A stretch of 7,445 nt of DNA from Enteractinococcus sp. (GCA_029267455.1 JAJUIX010000061.1:1-7445), one strand, 5' to 3'. Counted from the first letter of the stretch, positions 1 to 6,210 are shown. A program made the numbers and translations. Notes: generated by a model from the sequence alone, not told the origin.

Positions 1-233
1 ACCGGGTGGTATTCCATGGGTGGACGGCCGCGGTGGCCCGTGTCGATGGGGACCCGGTACAGCAGACCCTCGTCTTCGAGGACACGAAGATGATCCCGGG
101 CAGTATTGACGTGAAGGTCGGCGGCTGCTGCGAGGGCTTTGAGAGTTTGACCGGGTTGCCGTTGGACCGCGTGGAGCAGTTTGAGTCTGCTGCTTTCCGT
201 CAGGCCCCGGTAATCGGTGATTCTGCGAGGCAT
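1..233 (-). CDS. Winged-helix (ArsR/SufR-like) transcriptional regulator, N-terminal part
   Basis: Partial gene: 77 codons are open from an ATG at 233 to the window edge, so the C-terminal part is missing. The product begins MPRRITDYRGLTESSRLKLL. Residues about 15-61 form a winged helix-turn-helix: helix SRLKLLHAV, then LKALAAAADLHVNTARDHLR as the turn and recognition helix, then VLEDEGLLYRV leading into the wing. The wing carries GRPPMEY (69-75). The order 'N-T-x-x-x-H-L-x-x-L-E-x-x-G-L-L' plus 'GRP' is typical of ArsR/SufR/MarR-type repressors of Actinobacteria; in SufR-like members the missing C-terminus carries the metal or Fe-S ligands, which cannot be judged here. The start is fixed by an in-frame TAA at 261-263 with no other start between. 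No Shine-Dalgarno is visible, but TATGAT lies six bases before the ATG, suggesting a leaderless mRNA. The effector and target genes are unknown. Confidence 0.85.
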   Translation of the reverse strand, partial: MPRRITDYRGLTESSRLKLLHAVQRQPGQTLKALAAAADLHVNTARDHLRVLEDEGLLYRVPIDTGHRGRPPMEYHP

Positions 234-239
234 GCTGGC

Positions 240-245
240 ATCATA
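240..245 (-). promoter_or_regulatory. -10 element of a leaderless promoter for the winged-helix regulator
   Basis: TATGAT on the minus strand (5 of 6 matches to TATAAT) is followed by exactly six bases and then the ATG of the regulator. That would place the transcription start at or next to the A of ATG. No convincing -35 hexamer is seen 16-18 bases upstream. Inference from spacing only. Confidence 0.45.
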
Positions 246-295
246 AGCACACCGGCGATGTTACCGGCCAGTTACTTCGCGATGAGGCGGAAACG

Positions 296-547
296 CTATC
301 TTGAGGTAGCGCGACCCCTGTTCCGAGCCCGGACGATGCGACGGATCATATCCGCTAGGAGGATGGCGGCCACGACGAATAATATGATGGCCACGATATA
401 CATATCGCCAACGAGGAACCTCACACCGACGATAATCGCTAACAGGCTGCCAAGGATTTCGGCGAATATACCAAAAAAGCCCAGTTCGGTGGCTGATTTC
501 CCACGGTCTGGTTGTTGAGGTGATGTCGTGTTGTCGTGTGGACTCAT
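296..547 (-). CDS. Small two-helix membrane protein of unknown function
   Basis: An 83-residue protein that I do not recognise as a named family. Residues 1-20 are polar and rich in Pro, Gln and Asp and form a probable disordered tail. Two hydrophobic segments follow: about 23-47 (GFFGIFAEILGSLLAIIVGV) and about 50-69 (MYIVAIILFVVAAILLADMI), separated by a tight Gly-Asp turn. The C-terminus (RRIVRARNRGRATSR) is strongly basic. By the positive-inside rule, both ends would face the cytoplasm. The ATG at 547 is preceded by a purine-rich Shine-Dalgarno (GGGGAGAGG) at suitable distance, and a candidate promoter lies at 586-614, so this is likely a separately transcribed gene. Its stop is 62 bases before the start of the winged-helix regulator on the same strand. 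No enzymatic motif is visible. Confidence 0.72.
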   Translation of the reverse strand: MSPHDNTTSPQQPDRGKSATELGFFGIFAEILGSLLAIIVGVRFLVGDMYIVAIILFVVAAILLADMIRRIVRARNRGRATSR

Positions 548-585
548 GCGCCTCTCCCCTCTCAGAAGAAGGATGCTCTAGCTCT

Positions 586-614
586 ACGCTAATGCGTGGC
601 TGGTCCTATGTGAA
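586..614 (-). promoter_or_regulatory. Candidate sigma70-type promoter for the small membrane protein
   Basis: Minus strand: -35 TTCACA (609-614, 5 of 6 to TTGACA), a 17-base spacer, and -10 TAGCGT (586-591, fits TANNNT). Transcription would start near 579 and give a leader of about 32 bases containing the Shine-Dalgarno. The same -10 hexamer with a 17-base spacer is found before csbD. Not experimentally supported. Confidence 0.45.
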
Positions 615-661
615 GAGGCCACCCGATGGGTTGACTTGCATTTCGAGCACCGATGCACTGC

Positions 662-1210
662 CTAACCACCGAATCTTGCCTGCGCAACACTTTGGTACCG
701 CGAGGAGGTGTGACCGTCGCGGCTTTTCACGAGGTGGACCCGATCGGCCGTCCACGTGATGGGTTCGACGGCGTGGCCTGCGAAGATGTCGTTTCCTTTG
801 ATCGGCACCGGACGGATCCGGCCTAAGCTCACATGCCCGTAAAATGGTCTGCGCCCGGTCCACCGATCAGAGGAAAGGTGGCCGAGTTCTTCAACGAAGG
901 TGGTGCCGGCCTGCTCTGCTCCGGTGGCTGCGAGCACCAGACTGTTTCGCCCCAACCAGTGCGTTTTTCCGTGGATGGTCACGGTGATCGACTCCAGCTG
1001 GGACGCCACCCGGTGCATTTCGTGCGCCAGGTGCTGCTCGTCGTCAATGTGCCCGACAAACAGCAGGGTGCAGTGTAAATCTTCGGGAGCTGTCCAGGAG
1101 ACCTTGAAGTCGTGTGCGGCAGGTAACGAGGCCTGGATGGCTGCAGTGAAATCGGCCAGTTGTGCTTGAACGGCTGGCGGAGCCATGAGACCTATGAAGT
1201 AGCGTGCCAT
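662..1210 (-). CDS. thpR: RNA 2',3'-cyclic phosphodiesterase (2'-5' RNA ligase, LigT/ThpR family)
   Basis: A 182-residue member of the 2H phosphoesterase superfamily; members hydrolyse 2',3'-cyclic phosphates on RNA to 2'-phosphates and can reversibly ligate 2'-5' linkages. It acts in the cytosol. Both catalytic H-x-T/S motifs are present: H46-C-T48 inside LHCTLLFVG and H126-V-S128 inside FYGHVSLGRI. The N-terminus MARYFIGLMAPPAV and the WTAPEDLHCTL approach to the first motif are typical. The length is near the usual 180-190 residues, so the gene looks intact. The ATG at 1210 has a good Shine-Dalgarno (GGGGGAG, about six bases away). It starts 30 bases after the methyltransferase stop on the same strand, so co-transcription is likely, although no functional link between the two is known. 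The natural substrate in bacteria is not established. Confidence 0.9.
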   Translation of the reverse strand: MARYFIGLMAPPAVQAQLADFTAAIQASLPAAHDFKVSWTAPEDLHCTLLFVGHIDDEQHLAHEMHRVASQLESITVTIHGKTHWLGRNSLVLAATGAEQAGTTFVEELGHLSSDRWTGRRPFYGHVSLGRIRPVPIKGNDIFAGHAVEPITWTADRVHLVKSRDGHTSSRYQSVAQARFGG

Positions 1211-1240
1211 ATATACTCCCCCGGTCTTTTCCGGTGGCGC

Positions 1241-1960
1241 CTAGGAAACTGCAGGTTTCTGGGCCCAGTGAATGGCCATCGTACCGAACATGTAGGTTTT
1301 ATACCCGGTGGCCACGAAGCCGGCCTCTTGCATCATGGCCTCGATACGGTCGGCGGTGTGGAACGCGCGCGAGGTGCGGGAGAGGTATTCATACGCCTCT
1401 GGTGTCTGCGTGATGGCATTGGCCAGCCGCGGGACGACGTATTTGATGTAGGCGGTGGAAAACGGCTTGATCACGTTCCGTGGTGCCGGTGACATTTCCA
1501 GGCAGCTCATCATCCCGCCTGGTTTGAGCACCCGGTATTGTTCCTCAAGCGTTGTGGCGATATCGGTGACGTTGCGTAGCAGATAACCGTGCGTGACGGC
1601 ATCGAAGGTGTTGTCGTCATAGGGCAGCGCCATGGCATCGCCGGTCTGCCACGTGATGTTTTTGCCACCGGGACGACGGCGTGCGACGTCGAGCATTTCG
1701 CTAGAGATGTCCAGCCCGTGGACTTCCGCACCATATCGCTGGTTTGCTGCCTCGAAGGCGAGATCACCGGTGCCGGTGGCGATGTCTAAGACTTTCGGGG
1801 TGGGGCCAAGTTTGACGGCATTGACGGTTTCGCGGATGAAGCGGGGTTCCTGACCCCAGGTCATGACCAGGTTCATGAGGTCATAGTTCTCGGCGATGCG
1901 GTCAAACATATCGGCCACGGTGGCACCGTGGGCGTCTACGGCTGCATGATGTGTCGTCAC
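1241..1960 (-). CDS. menG: UbiE/MenG-family SAM-dependent methyltransferase (probable demethylmenaquinone methyltransferase)
   Basis: Predicted to C-methylate demethylmenaquinone to menaquinone using S-adenosylmethionine, the last step of menaquinone synthesis, at the membrane's cytosolic face. Numbering from the GTG at 1960 (239 residues): MFDRIAENYDLMN near the N-terminus; SAM motif I VLDIATGTGD (57-66); acidic D84 after strand 2; GDAMALP (107-113); GYLLRNV (125-131), which stands in for the family FGLRNV; VLKPGG (144-149); AYEYL (189-193); FGTMAIHW (225-232). The reading frame is open to a GTG at 1981, but GTG 1960 is preferred because TAGGCT lies seven bases before it and conservation begins only at about residue 16. 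The gene starts 37 bases after the PEBP stop. The sequence departs from the usual actinobacterial MenG style (see findings), so a paralogue acting on another quinone-like or unrelated substrate remains possible. Confidence 0.8.
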   Translation of the reverse strand: MTTHHAAVDAHGATVADMFDRIAENYDLMNLVMTWGQEPRFIRETVNAVKLGPTPKVLDIATGTGDLAFEAANQRYGAEVHGLDISSEMLDVARRRPGGKNITWQTGDAMALPYDDNTFDAVTHGYLLRNVTDIATTLEEQYRVLKPGGMMSCLEMSPAPRNVIKPFSTAYIKYVVPRLANAITQTPEAYEYLSRTSRAFHTADRIEAMMQEAGFVATGYKTYMFGTMAIHWAQKPAVS

Positions 1961-1967
1961 CCTGCTA

Positions 1968-1973
1968 AGCCTA
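1968..1973 (-). promoter_or_regulatory. Possible leaderless -10 element before menG
   Basis: TAGGCT (fits TANNNT) on the minus strand is followed by seven bases and GTG 1960. It lies between the PEBP stop and the methyltransferase, so menG could have its own leaderless transcript as well as readthrough from PEBP. No -35 element is seen. Confidence 0.3.
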
Positions 1974-1997
1974 ACACCCACGGTGTGGCCGACGGTT

Positions 1998-2561
1998 TTA
2001 CTCTTCGATGATGCCGTAGACCGTCAGTGTTGCGCGGCCCAGGGTCTTCCCGAAGCGGTTGAATCCGAAGAACGCATTCGAAGCGTCTCGGGGAATGTCG
2101 AGTTTTTCCACACTGAGTGCGTGGATGGTGATGTTGTAGCGGTGTGCTCCGTGCCCTGCTGGTGGGGCTGCACCGATGAAGCCCCAGTCGCCGCCGTCGT
2201 GTTTCAGCTGGAAGGCGCCTTCGGGCAGGCCGGAACCGTCTGGGCGACCGGCATTTTCGGGTAGTTCGGTGACGTGAGCTGGGATGTTGCCCACGGACCA
2301 GTGCCAGAAACCGGAACCGGTGGGTGCATCTGGGTCAAAAATGGTCACGGCATAGGATTTCGTGCCCTCTGGGGCGCCGGACCAGGACAGGTGTGGGGAA
2401 ATATCTTTTCCGCCGGGTACGCCCATGGCGCCGGAGTATTGGGCGAGCGGCCATTCTTCGCCGTGGGTCACCGTATTCGAGGTGACGGAGAATTCGACGG
2501 CTTCTTCGAGACGAGCAAACTTGTCATTGCCTATGCGGGCGAGTTCATCAATATCAACCAT
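1998..2561 (-). CDS. YbhB/YbcL-type phosphatidylethanolamine-binding (PEBP) family protein
   Basis: A 187-residue PEBP/Raf-kinase-inhibitor-like protein. The family has a shallow anion-binding pocket; bacterial members such as YbhB have no firmly established function. Both signature blocks are present: DPDAPTGSGFWHW (76-88) and GAAPPAGHGAHRY (130-142), matching the family's D-P-D-x-P...H-W and G-x-x-P-P-x-G-x-H-x-Y patterns. There is no signal peptide, so it is cytosolic. The frame stays open upstream to 2600, but ATG 2561 is chosen because AAGGAG lies four bases before it. An inverted repeat (2581-2619) lies just upstream and the csbD hairpin (2624-2660) beyond it, so this gene probably begins a new transcript that continues into menG and thpR. 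Confidence 0.87.
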   Translation of the reverse strand: MVDIDELARIGNDKFARLEEAVEFSVTSNTVTHGEEWPLAQYSGAMGVPGGKDISPHLSWSGAPEGTKSYAVTIFDPDAPTGSGFWHWSVGNIPAHVTELPENAGRPDGSGLPEGAFQLKHDGGDWGFIGAAPPAGHGAHRYNITIHALSVEKLDIPRDASNAFFGFNRFGKTLGRATLTVYGIIEE

Positions 2562-2580
2562 GCTACTCCTTGAATGTTGA

Positions 2581-2619
2581 GTGATCGTTGGATACAGCAT
2601 CAGCCTATCGGACGATCAC
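2581..2619. repeat. 8-bp inverted repeat upstream of the PEBP gene, possible operator
   Basis: GTGATCGT (2581-2588) and ACGATCAC (2612-2619) are perfect inverted arms separated by 23 bases. They flank a TANNNT hexamer, TAGGCT, read on the minus strand at 2602-2607. The repeat ends 20 bases before the PEBP ATG, where a repressor or activator site would be expected. It could also be fortuitous. Confidence 0.3.
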
Positions 2620-2623
2620 AGCA

Positions 2624-2660
2624 ATGAGCCCGGGTCGGCGTGCTACCGGCCCGGGCTCAT
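2624..2660 (-). terminator. Strong GC-rich hairpin, probable terminator of csbD
   Basis: A 15-bp stem (2624-2638 with 2646-2660, one G-T wobble) includes a perfect 11-bp arm ATGAGCCCGGG and closes on a 7-base loop. It starts 18 bases after the csbD stop and lies before the next gene. No T-run follows on either strand. U-less hairpins of this sort are common at gene ends in Actinobacteria; termination itself is inferred. Confidence 0.75.
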
Positions 2661-2678
2661 GATGTTTCGTGGTGTCAG

Positions 2679-2876
2679 TTATTCCTTCATGAAGCCTTCA
2701 GTAAAACCTTTGGCTTTGTTTTTCGTATCTTCGACACCCTCTTTTACTTTGCCTTGAAGGTTTTGGCTTTGGCCTTCGGCTTCTTTCTCTTTGTCACCCG
2801 TGAGTTTGCCAGCGCCTTCCTTGATTTTTCCAGTGACTTTATCTTTCATGGCGTCTGCTTTGTCTTCGGCTCCCAT
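2679..2876 (-). CDS. CsbD family stress protein
   Basis: A 65-residue hydrophilic protein dominated by Lys, Glu, Gly and Ala, with the family's repeating pattern: KADAMKDKVTGKIKEGAGKL, then a second amphipathic stretch NLQGKVKEGVEDTKNKAKG. CsbD-family proteins are small, abundant and induced by general stress (sigma-B dependent in Bacillus subtilis); their molecular role is unknown. There is no Cys, no signal peptide and no membrane segment. The ATG at 2876 has a good Shine-Dalgarno (GAGGTGAT) seven bases away. A promoter candidate with an overlapping inverted repeat lies at 2897-2945 and a strong hairpin follows the stop, so it is probably a single-gene transcript. Only the family assignment is firm. 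Confidence 0.88.
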   Translation of the reverse strand: MGAEDKADAMKDKVTGKIKEGAGKLTGDKEKEAEGQSQNLQGKVKEGVEDTKNKAKGFTEGFMKE

Positions 2877-2896
2877 TAGTGATCACCTCTGATTTT

Positions 2897-2932
2897 CGGG
2901 GACAGGTTCACTCCTGACGCTAACGGTCCCCG
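2897..2932. repeat. 7-bp inverted repeat overlapping the csbD promoter
   Basis: CGGGGAC (2897-2903) and GTCCCCG (2926-2932) form perfect inverted arms separated by 22 bases. One arm lies in the spacer of the candidate csbD promoter and the other downstream of its transcription start, an arrangement that fits an operator or a leader hairpin. Terminating the upstream aminotransferase transcript is an alternative role. Confidence 0.35.
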
Positions 2933-2945
2933 GGCAGAATGTCAC
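2917..2945 (-). promoter_or_regulatory. Candidate csbD promoter
   Basis: Minus strand: -35 GTGACA (2940-2945, 5 of 6 to TTGACA), a 17-base spacer, and -10 TAGCGT (2917-2922). The start would lie near 2910, leaving a leader of about 34 bases before the ATG. The -10 hexamer and spacing match those of the small membrane protein gene at 586-614. It resembles a housekeeping promoter, and I see no clear stress-sigma consensus. Confidence 0.4.
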
Positions 2946-2995
2946 CCGATTTGAGTGAATTTTGAGGTAACTACCAGCCAACCCATGGGTGCACG

Positions 2996-4195
2996 CTACT
3001 CGATGGTCGCATTGAATTCGACGATGCGTTCAATCGCGCGCTCCACCGCGTCGTAGCCGGCGGCAAAGGAAATTCGAATGAATTGGTCACCGGCGACGTG
3101 GTCGAAATCCACGCCGGGGATCACCGCCACGTGAGCGTGCTGGAGCATATCGGCCGCATACTCCACGGTATTGCCGTAGTGGTCCAGGATTTTTTGGGAT
3201 GGTTGAGTGTAGTAATAAAAAGCCCCGTCCGCGGGGGCGGCGTTTCGCCAACCCAGTCTGTCCACATTTTCCAAAACTAACTGGCGGGTGCGGGCGAATT
3301 CGGCTACTTCGGCATCGGATTCGTCATACGCGTCCTGGCTAAAAGCTTCGATGGCAGCATATTGCGCAGCCGCCGGTGGGCACAACGAGATCGAGCCGGC
3401 GAGCCCTGAGACCGCCGGTTCCAGGTCTGCAGGCATAAGCATCCATCCCAGCCGCCAACCGGGCATCCCCCAGTATTTGGAAAACGAGGAAATCACCATC
3501 CCATTGCGGTCAAACTCCCACGCAGAGGTACCGCGGTCATCGCCGTAGGTAATGCCGTGATAGATCTCATCCGAAACCAACCGCACCCCATTCTCGGCGC
3601 ACCAGGTAGCAATCTGGCGCATGTCCTCGCGCGTGACCATGGTGCCGGTGGGGTTATTGGGCGAGGCCAGAATCAGTCCGTCCAGCTGGTGTTCGGCATG
3701 ATAATCGGCTAACAGGTCGGCGTTGAATCGAAAGTTGGTCTCTAACCCCGCTGGCAGGTCGACGACGTCGACATCAAGGGCCCGCAAAATATTGCGATAG
3801 GCAGGGTAGCCCGGGCTGGCCAGCCCCACTCGATCACCTGCGTCAAAGGCCGCGATAAAACCCGTCACGAATGCCCCGGACGAACCGGTCGTCACAGCCA
3901 CGGACGTGTAATCGATATCGAGGCCATACCAGTGACGATAGTGGCCGACGATGGCTTCGCGCAGCTTCCTGGTACCCAACGATGGGGTGTAGTTGAAGAT
4001 GGGCACTTCGGCATTGTGGAGCCGAGCGGCTTCCCGGTTCACGGCGGCTGGCGCTCCCCCACTGGGTTCACCTGCACCGAGGGAGATCACATCGATGCCC
4101 TGGGCCTTCATGGTCTCGACCTCGCCGACAATATCCATGACCTGAAAGCGATCCACTGCCGAACGACGACTGGGGGAAAAGTTTGAAGCTGCCAT
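2996..4195 (-). CDS. Class I/II pyridoxal-phosphate-dependent aminotransferase, substrate unknown
   Basis: A 399-residue fold-type I PLP enzyme of the aspartate aminotransferase superfamily. It transfers an amino group between an amino acid and a 2-oxo acid in the cytosol. Visible landmarks: G-A-G-E-P near 40-44 in the substrate-binding region; NYTPSLGTRKLREAI (68-82); TTGSSGAF (102-109) for phosphate binding; SPNNPTGT (178-185) with N181; SDEIYHGITY (208-217) with D209 and Y212; SSFSKYWGMPGWRLGW (236-251) with the Schiff-base lysine K240 and R248; and R374 in the IRISFA block, which binds the substrate carboxylate. All key residues are present and the length is normal. The sequence does not tell the amino donor. 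The ATG at 4195 has a poor Shine-Dalgarno, but CATACT lies six bases before it. It starts 39 bases after dnaB on the same strand, so readthrough is possible. Confidence 0.88.
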   Translation of the reverse strand: MAASNFSPSRRSAVDRFQVMDIVGEVETMKAQGIDVISLGAGEPSGGAPAAVNREAARLHNAEVPIFNYTPSLGTRKLREAIVGHYRHWYGLDIDYTSVAVTTGSSGAFVTGFIAAFDAGDRVGLASPGYPAYRNILRALDVDVVDLPAGLETNFRFNADLLADYHAEHQLDGLILASPNNPTGTMVTREDMRQIATWCAENGVRLVSDEIYHGITYGDDRGTSAWEFDRNGMVISSFSKYWGMPGWRLGWMLMPADLEPAVSGLAGSISLCPPAAAQYAAIEAFSQDAYDESDAEVAEFARTRQLVLENVDRLGWRNAAPADGAFYYYTQPSQKILDHYGNTVEYAADMLQHAHVAVIPGVDFDHVAGDQFIRISFAAGYDAVERAIERIVEFNATIE

Positions 4196-4201
4196 GTTTC
4201 C

Positions 4202-4207
4202 AGTATG
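4202..4207 (-). promoter_or_regulatory. Weak leaderless -10-like hexamer before the aminotransferase
   Basis: CATACT (4 of 6 to TATAAT, lacking the first T) lies exactly six bases before the ATG at 4195. It is noted because the regulator and yggS show the same spacing; alone it is weak evidence. Confidence 0.2.
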
Positions 4208-4234
4208 CCAAATGGCAACCCACGGGGTGAATGG

Positions 4235-5608
4235 TTAGAACCCACCGTCTGCCGGTGCCATATTGGCAAACCGTGAATAGTGCCCCTGAAAAGCCAGCTC
4301 AATGGTTTTGGTCGGGCCGTTACGGTGCTTGGCCACAATCAGATCGGCCTCACCGGCACGGGGCGATTCCTTGTCATACATGTCTTCACGGTGCAACAGA
4401 ATCACCATGTCAGCGTCCTGTTCAATCGAACCCGACTCCCGGAGGTCAGAAACCTGTGGGCGCTTATCGGTCCGTTGCTCTGATCCACGGTTCAGCTGCG
4501 ACAAGGCGATGACGGGCACATCGAGTTCTTTGGCCAAAAGCTTCAGGGCGCGAGAGAATTCTGCGACTTCTTGTTGACGAGATTCCACTCGCTTACCGGA
4601 GCTCATCAACTGCAGATAGTCCAGCACCACCATTTTGAGGTTGTGCTGCTGTTTCAGACGACGACACTTGGCGCGGATCTCCATCATCGACATGTTTGGC
4701 GAGTCGTCGATGAAAAATGGGGCTTCATTTAGCTTCTGTAGGGTCAGGGCCATTTTGCGCCACTGGCCTTCATCGAGGGTACCTTTGCGCAGATCTTGCA
4801 GCGAGATGGTCGCCTCGGCTGATAGGAGCCGCATCGCAATTTCAGTCTTGGACATTTCCAGAGAGAAAAAGGCGGTGGTCATGCCGTGACCGATGGCTGC
4901 TGCACGAGCAAAATCTAACCCCAGTGTCGATTTACCCACGGCGGGGCGGGCAGCGATGACGACCATTTGGCCCCCGTGCAATCCCTGGGTCAGTTCATCA
5001 AATTCCTCGAAGTTGGTGGGAACCCCGGAGATGCCATCGCCAACGGTCGAGGCCGCCTCAATTTCATCAATCGTTTCGGCAAGGATATCGCCCAGCGCAA
5101 CGTAGTCTTCGCCGGTGCGGTTTTCCCCAACCTTATATATTTCGGCTTGGGCTTCATTAACGATATCTTCAACTTCGCCATCGGCGCTGTAGCCCATCTG
5201 GGAGATTTTGGCGCCCACATTGACAATGCGGCGCAAAATCGCCTTTTCGGCGACAATTTCGGCGTAAAACGCGGCGTTCGCGGCAGTGGGAACGGCTTGC
5301 ACCAGGGTGTGGATTTCGGCTGCGCCCCCGGCGCGCGACAGCTCTTTGCGCCGGTCCAACATAGAGGTCACCGTGATCGCATCGGCTGGTTCACCGGCTG
5401 CAAAGAGATCTGTGATGGCGGTGTAAATCAGTTCGTGACCGGGGGAGTAAAAGTCATTGGGGCGCAGAATTTCCGATACTTCAGCGATCGCATCGGTAGA
5501 GAGCATCATGGCACCCAGTACCGATCGCTCCGCGTCAAGATCTTGAGGAGGAGTTCTGGTGTGTGCTGATACTCCGTTGGCGATTTCCATTGCGTTAAAG
5601 TTTGCCAT
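4235..5608 (-). CDS. dnaB: Replicative DNA helicase DnaB
   Basis: The hexameric 5'-3' helicase that unwinds DNA at the replication fork and works with DnaA, the helicase loader and primase. It has 457 residues, the usual length. The N-terminal domain (about 18-120) begins with RTPPQDLDAERSVLGAMM, and PTAANAAFYAEIVAEKAILR follows. A linker at about 150-190 leads to the RecA-like ATPase domain: Walker A ARPAVGKST (220-228, K226); FFSLEMSK (247-254); Walker B VVLDYLQL (327-334, D330); SQLNRG (370-375) and SDLRESGSIEQDAD (387-400); and the C-terminal VAKHRNGPTKTIEL. No intein interrupts it, although actinobacterial DnaB genes often carry one. ATG 5608 (MANFNAM...) is preferred: the frame is open upstream to 5947, but that stretch is low-complexity translation of DnaA boxes. 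The Shine-Dalgarno AAGAGA lies in the palindrome CTCTTAAGAG (5613-5622). The upstream neighbour is not rplI, which is the usual one. Confidence 0.96.
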   Translation of the reverse strand: MANFNAMEIANGVSAHTRTPPQDLDAERSVLGAMMLSTDAIAEVSEILRPNDFYSPGHELIYTAITDLFAAGEPADAITVTSMLDRRKELSRAGGAAEIHTLVQAVPTAANAAFYAEIVAEKAILRRIVNVGAKISQMGYSADGEVEDIVNEAQAEIYKVGENRTGEDYVALGDILAETIDEIEAASTVGDGISGVPTNFEEFDELTQGLHGGQMVVIAARPAVGKSTLGLDFARAAAIGHGMTTAFFSLEMSKTEIAMRLLSAEATISLQDLRKGTLDEGQWRKMALTLQKLNEAPFFIDDSPNMSMMEIRAKCRRLKQQHNLKMVVLDYLQLMSSGKRVESRQQEVAEFSRALKLLAKELDVPVIALSQLNRGSEQRTDKRPQVSDLRESGSIEQDADMVILLHREDMYDKESPRAGEADLIVAKHRNGPTKTIELAFQGHYSRFANMAPADGGF

Positions 5609-5731
5609 GATTCTCTTAAGAGTACCCTCCCCTGCCCCGGCAAGATGATGCCTCAAAACTTGAGCCCGTAGAGCGGCCGATGCACGCATCTTTCGATGCC
5701 AATACCGACCGCTACGAGCTAGTACCCGATG

Positions 5732-5760
5732 ACGATACTCCGCAAGCGGATGTCTATCAA
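5732..5760 (-). promoter_or_regulatory. Candidate dnaB promoter
   Basis: Minus strand: -35 TTGATA (5755-5760, 5 of 6 to TTGACA), a spacer of exactly 17 bases, and -10 TATCGT (5732-5737, fits TANNNT). The transcription start would be near 5725, giving a leader of about 117 bases. A perfect DnaA box (5762-5770) sits one base upstream of the -35, where bound DnaA would touch RNA polymerase. Confidence 0.5.
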
Positions 5761-5810
5761 CTGTGGATAAGTGCCTTCCTGTGGATAACTTGTGAATTAC
5801 TTTGCACAGG

Positions 5811-5831
5811 TTGTGCACAAGCTGTGGATGA
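5811..5831. repeat. Head-to-head DnaA-box pair with AGC spacer, copy 1
   Basis: TTGTGCACA (plus strand), then AGC, then TGTGGATGA (a minus-strand box), in 21 bases. The same plan recurs at 6000-6020, and the 12-base core CACAAGCTGTGG is identical in both copies (5816-5827 and 6005-6016). Confidence 0.6.
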
Positions 5832-5843
5832 CCGGTGGAATAC

Positions 5844-5861
5844 TTATGCACACTATCCACA
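5844..5861 (+). repeat. Two abutting direct DnaA boxes
   Basis: TTATGCACA (5844-5852) is followed without a gap by CTATCCACA (5853-5861), each one mismatch from TTATCCACA and in the same orientation. This is an unusually tight pairing. Confidence 0.55.
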
Positions 5862-5898
5862 CACACGTATCTGACATGGAGCTTTGCCGCCCACAGCC

Positions 5899-5912
5899 TG
5901 TGGATTGTGGAT
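5899..5912 (-). repeat. Tandem TGTGGAT heptamer
   Basis: TGTGGAT occurs twice back to back (5899-5905, 5906-5912). These are two overlapping weak DnaA boxes at the edge of the AT-rich tract, the position where DnaA filaments begin to form in known origins. Confidence 0.45.
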
Positions 5913-5970
5913 TTTTTACCCCTATTTTTGACGATTTGACAACACAAATTTCAGGTGGATTTAACTCTAT
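5911..5970. other. AT-rich tract, candidate DNA unwinding element
   Basis: Only 18 of 60 bases are G or C, with runs of six and five T. The tract is bordered on both sides by DnaA boxes. The composition and place fit a duplex-unwinding element; the function is inferred. Confidence 0.4.
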
Positions 5971-5989
5971 GCACATCTTCTGCACGCGA

Positions 5990-6020
5990 TTTCCACAAGT
6001 TTTCCACAAGCTGTGGGTAA
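5990..6020. repeat. 11-bp-phased DnaA-like repeats and head-to-head pair, copy 2
   Basis: TTTCCACAAG occurs at 5990-5999 and 6001-6010, a period of 11 bases, close to one helical turn. The second copy belongs to the head-to-head pair TTTTCCACA-AGC-TGTGGGTAA (6000-6020), which mirrors the pair at 5811-5831. Confidence 0.55.
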
Positions 6021-6210
6021 ACTACATTCATGTCATTCCACAGAGGTTCGGCATGATCTCCGGCATGTCGTCATGGTGGTCGCTTTCGAGACTAAAACTC
6101 TCTTAAATTTCAAGTCCAACTTTAAGCTCAATCGACTCGCTGCTTTTGCTCGATTTTGCGTCGATTAAACTTCGTTCGGTGGAAGAGGAATCTTTTTCCG
6201 GGGCCCCAAA

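Noticed and set aside
6..518. A 170-codon plus-strand open frame at the left edge
   Set aside because: It lies antisense to the winged-helix regulator and the small membrane protein, both of which have coherent protein features; its own translation has none.
4967..5569. A 200-codon plus-strand open frame inside dnaB
   Set aside because: Antisense shadow of the conserved DnaB coding frame.
5609..5947. A 113-codon in-frame N-terminal extension of dnaB
   Set aside because: DnaB of normal length starts at 5608. The extension has no DnaB-like sequence, repeats His-Lys-Leu-Ser-Thr because it translates DnaA boxes, and overlaps the promoter candidate.
5762..6020. CRISPR array or iteron-type plasmid origin
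   Set aside because: The repeats are short DnaA-box nonamers in both orientations at irregular spacing. There are no unique spacers of constant length, no rep gene and no direct iterons of 17-22 bases.
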